In this document: positions 52,621-56,007 of the stretch, piece by piece | How the letters are laid out: every line of letters starts with the position of its first letter | Position numbering within the stretch: position 1 is the stretch's first letter | Assembly (NCBI GenBank): GCA_029298735.1 | Contig: JANSLP010000218.1 | Coordinates: 1 to 56,007, forward strand | Reading direction: 5' to 3' | Source: Ophiostoma sp. CBS 140.51 | Taxonomy: Eukaryota; Ascomycota; Sordariomycetes; Ophiostomatales; Ophiostomataceae | DNA length: 56,007 nucleotides | The notes under the pieces: model-generated | Seen by the model: only the letters and a program-made list of their open reading frames with translations | What the model was told of the DNA's origin: nothing | The model's database searches: none | Translations under genes and position numbers: made by a program

Positions 52621-55147
52621 TCAGAACATTTGCTGCTCGTCCATCCCGACAATACTGCCCTGAGGTACAGGATTGCCATAAGTACCGAGCATATCCGACC
52701 AGAGACCAAAGTCGAAGCCAGGGCCATCGCCCATCAGGTCGCTGAACAGAGGCGGAAAGTCAAACGTCGTAACGGTCACATCGCCAACGTTTGCACTGAC
52801 ATCAGCCGTAGTATCAGCCCAGTACTCCGGCAGCTGCTCTGTGTTCTGCTGTTGACCAACGTCGATTTGTGTTGGCTGCCAGTTTGCTGGTATCATTTCT
52901 GGCACAGTCGAGTTTTGTGGATTCTGTTCAACGACTGGCGCATCTGATGCAGTTGGACGTGGAGCTCCTTCTGTAACGGCTTCTCGGCTGTCATCAACGA
53001 AGTCCGAGCGAAGCAGCAGACTGTGGATAGCAAGAAACTGTCGAGAGCCTGCTTCCTTGGTCACACCGGGAGGGACGTGTATGCCTCTATGTGCACTAAA
53101 GACGGACTCGCTGTCATTATTCATGGGTGACGACCGAAGTAGTCGTCGATATCGTGCTACCAACCGGGTGAGGTCGTCACGCATGGGCTGGACAGCGACG
53201 GAAAAAGCGAACCGGCGCGTCAGGGTATCGAGTACATCTTGGGCTTTGGTGATGGCGATGCGGACGGCAGATATATCCGCAGTCGACCGCTTCCCGCGCG
53301 TCTTGTCATAAGTGCTGCCAAAAAGCAAGAAGCGGGTGGCCTGATAAGCACAGACGGCAGCATCCCAATCGAGTGGCTGGTCAGGGTCGGCGTGTTGGTC
53401 GTAGTCAGCAAGTACACACAGGACCTGGCGAGCATTCTGAATACTGCGACCACCCATGAGTGTGACATCGGCTGGTTTGATTTCGTCGATGCAGCTTTGA
53501 GCCGCCGTATCCGGGTGGCCACGAAGGAAACTGCGGTAGAGATCGCAGTGGCACTGGTAATAGGACATGTGGAGCATGGCATATTGCGGTGACCAGGCAA
53601 AGCTCTCCGGTTCAGCGGGCGGGTATCGGTCTTGGGGAGCCATTTGGAGTGACAGGCGTTGGAGGTTGTTCTGAATTTGATCGAGGGTCGTGAAGAGGTT
53701 AGAAAGGCTCATTTCTTTGCCGTAAATCTGTCGGTTAAACCTGAAAAGTTAACAAGTGCTCATATGAAAAGTGAAGGGGCGTCATACTTCATAATATTTC
53801 GACGAACGAGGGCCAACTTGACAAAGAGCCCTCGCGGTCCAATGGCAGTTGGCTCCAGACCAAGACCAGGCAGGAGATACCCCGAGTTGGTAGCTGGATT
53901 TGCCTCGTTGGCAAAGTTGTTGTCTTCTCGTGGGAGTTGGAGGTAGATAATGTCTGGATGGGAAAGCTCAAACTCTCGCAGGCCAGAGCAAAAGACTTCC
54001 TCCAAAAAGTAGAGTGACCAGAATGTGCGACGCCGGACCTCCTGGGCCACAGGGCTGAGTTCATGATGTTCGTAGTTGAGACGCAAAGCAGCGGCCAGCC
54101 GAGCTGCAAGACCAGACAGCATGAACGCACGACTGAAGCCGCCGGACTCAGCACGGTAGCGGATGACGAGGAGAAGGGCTTGAAGGTGGAAGATGGACGG
54201 GTGGCTGAGTCCATCAAAGACGAGCATCTCGCTGGCCTTGGCCCAGTTGTCGCGTTCCTCGGCACAACAGCCCATAAAGAGTGCTGTAATGGCGCAGAGG
54301 GCAGCCTTGAGGGCCGGGTTGATGGAGCGTTCCCGGCATCGCTGCACAACGGTTGATTGGTGCAGGAAGCCATATGCAGGAAGTGCATGAAGGTATTTGA
54401 AGTACTGGTCCACAAGCTCGGCCTCAAGTTTTCCGTCAATCATAACACACGTGCTGGTCGGAGATGGTGCTTGCATGTGTTGTCCTAGCGATGTTGACGG
54501 AGCGGCCATGAGCGAGATATTCGAGTTGTTGTTTGTGTTGACGCCGAGGGCAGGCGACGAATTAGTTCCTGGTGCCCGGTTATCTTCGTCTAGTGCTTCT
54601 TCTGGTTGATCCTGGGAAGGGCGTGGTGCAATATTGGCGGTTCCCTGTGGCCAGTTGGTTATCGTGGTAGGTGATGTCCTGTTCTGTCTCGGTTTCCGTG
54701 ACGATGCGGCCTCGCGCGCCATGCTATTCCGCGTTGTGTTGCGAAAGACACCTTGTACCGCGGCATAGGCGCAAGGCTGGTGTCGCCTTACACACTCGGC
54801 ACACTCTGGCGTGTCACCGGAGCACCGGATCTTGCGTGTGCGGCACCGTACACATGCCAGCGAGCTACGGTACTTGGGCGGCAACTCGACGGCAGCACTC
54901 GATGCTCGGCTGGCAGCACCATCAGCGCGACTGGAGAATGAACAGACAAGACGAAGTCGCGAGCATGTTGCACACGATGGCTGGCCGCCATCACAGCGGA
55001 CCTACAGTACGCAGAAATCAGGTTTTAGCCATCCACATTGTGATCATCAGGCAGAACAGCAGGGGAAGGGAAGGGAGTCGGGAAAATGGCAAATGGGGTG
55101 GAAGAGCGCACCTTTCTAACGCGGCACTGCACGCAGACAGTCTTCAT
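52621..55147 (-). CDS. Transcription factor with two tandem Zn2Cys6 clusters, 789 aa
   Basis: Three exons: 55112-55147, 53788-55001 and 52621-53740; introns of 110 and 47 nt, joined length 2370 nt. The 36-nt first exon ends CRVRK and splices in phase to VRCDGG, giving cluster 1 (Cys5, 8, 15, 22, 25, 32). A 29-residue linker leads to cluster 2 (Cys62, 65, 72, 79, 82, 89). Both have exact C-x2-C-x6-C-x6-C-x2-C-x6-C spacing. The second intron restores NIMKFNRQIYGKEMS. The middle region has the fungal regulator homology domain (RRRTFWSLYFLEEVF). A shorter reading starting at a TTG before cluster 2 has no ATG, which favours the longer protein. Convergent with the sugar-type transporter. Targets unknown. 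Confidence 0.85.
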
Positions 55148-56007
55148 GATTGCTTGTGTGGGTCCTGCAACCGAGAACCATGGGGAGGATTTCCCAAAGA
55201 GAACCAAAAGGAGGGCAGCAGCCGGCCGCGCCTGGGGTAAAAAGGCGGGAAAGACGGGGTGGCAGGGGAAGACGGAGACGGAAGACGAGACAGCGTGCAC
55301 GACGCCCGATTTCCGTGTAAACAAGTCAAAATCCGGGGAAGCTCACACTTGTCGAAAGGACAGCAGAGGTAGCTTTATGTGTCTGGGTGTGCCTGTTTCT
55401 GGCTAATGAATCGTCACGTGAGGTCCGCAGTGTGGTGTGGGGTATACGTGATGTTGCCCCAAAAGAGAGGTCGAGTCCAGGACATTGGACAAGGTGGAGT
55501 CAAAAGCAACACCTTTCAGCCAATCGAAGACGATTTGGTCCGAAGGCCGGATTTTGAGAATGGAAGGTTGTGTTAGCGCATCTCACGCTGCCTGTTGGAG
55601 ATATTTAGGCCTAGACCGGCGCTGCAATGGTCAGCTGTCAAAGTGCGGAGAACTGAATCTCGCTCGTGTTCTGCAAGTGGAAATTTGTCAAAAGTATGAT
55701 CTTGGTACCGAGTGCGGAGAGATGAAGACATGCAATGGCGCAAAATAATACATAATCAAAGCCGGGCTGCAGAGATGAGAGGACTCATGCAGTATTGTTC
55801 TAGTCCTAAGCAACTGGCCATTGATGGTGAACGAGAACTGATAATTTGTCGTTGGAGAGCATTGTGCTTTCAGAAGATGATTCTTTTTGCGAGTTATGGA
55901 AGACGGTGTTCTACGCGTGAGTAAAATATTGATTTGGTTGAAAATGAAAAGAAAAAAGGCTGATCAAGGAGATGATGAAAGGAAGAAAGGTTGACGGTTG
56001 GGCGTGA
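55148..56007. other. Intergenic region at right end of window
   Basis: About 860 bases upstream of the double Zn2Cys6 regulator. One TGTGGGG is present at 55437-55443. No gene recognised; AT-rich at the far end. Confidence 0.45.

Noticed and set aside
55025..55324. Minus-strand ORF of 99 codons as an independent gene
   Set aside because: It contains the first exon of the double Zn2Cys6 regulator followed by intron sequence; not a separate gene.
49690..55480. CCCCACA copies at 50099 and 55437 as evidence that the regulon extends to the right end
   Set aside because: Single copies at the density expected by chance for a 7-mer in a window this size.
1..56007. CRISPR arrays, rRNA genes, bacterial-type operons
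   Set aside because: None seen, and not expected in an intron-bearing fungal region.

Overview
The window looks like chromosomal DNA of a filamentous ascomycete, most likely a sordariomycete. Genes carry short introns (mostly 47-115 nt) with fungal GTRNGT donors and CTRAY branch points. Three fungal Zn2Cys6 or C2H2 regulators are present, and the left end holds a LINE relic with the signature of repeat-induced point mutation (RIP). I could not fix the genus. All exon joins are my own reading: each was chosen so the reading frame closes and the family motif is restored across the splice.

Layout. 1-4690: decayed minus-strand LINE. 5090-7437: Zn2Cys6 regulator. 7843-10246: divergent old yellow enzyme and GFA/CENP-V-type protein. 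10344-31891: a dense catabolic cluster with a vanillyl-alcohol-oxidase-type flavoenzyme, carboxylesterase, MFS transporter, three metallo-beta-lactamase-fold (lactonase-like) enzymes, two 3-hydroxyisobutyrate-dehydrogenase-type enzymes, a zinc alcohol dehydrogenase, two carboxymuconolactone-decarboxylase/AhpD-fold proteins and an in-cluster C2H2 regulator. 33134-34216: acetate-transporter-family protein. About 35.2 kb: a tRNA-like Pol III unit. 35899-37192: delta-12 type fatty acid desaturase. 38937-40965: methionine-type permease. 42480-43774: TauD/TfdA dioxygenase. 44674-46488: amino acid permease. 47833-49689: arylsulfatase. 50516-52338: sugar-type MFS transporter with a 5-nt micro-exon. 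52621-55147: regulator with two tandem Zn2Cys6 clusters.

The most interesting result is in the 10.3-31.9 kb cluster. Its chemistry reads as a repeated module: open a lactone or ester (three MBL-fold enzymes, carboxylesterase), oxidise the hydroxy acid (two HIBADH-type enzymes, ADH), then decarboxylate or rearrange (two CMD-fold proteins). The VAO-type enzyme would act on a phenolic substrate and the MFS protein would handle import or export. I found the 7-mer CCCCACA (TGTGGGG on the other strand) 14 times in the upstream regions of the eleven structural genes. It is absent from the promoters of the flanking OYE/GFA pair and of the regulator itself. The two zinc fingers of the in-cluster C2H2 regulator have contact residues that the classical recognition code reads as GNGGGG, which matches the GTGGGG core. 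I therefore propose a self-contained regulon. Its substrate is unknown.

The right-hand 15 kb may lean towards sulfur or amino-acid scavenging (methionine-type permease, TauD-type dioxygenase, arylsulfatase), but this is a weak inference from family names.
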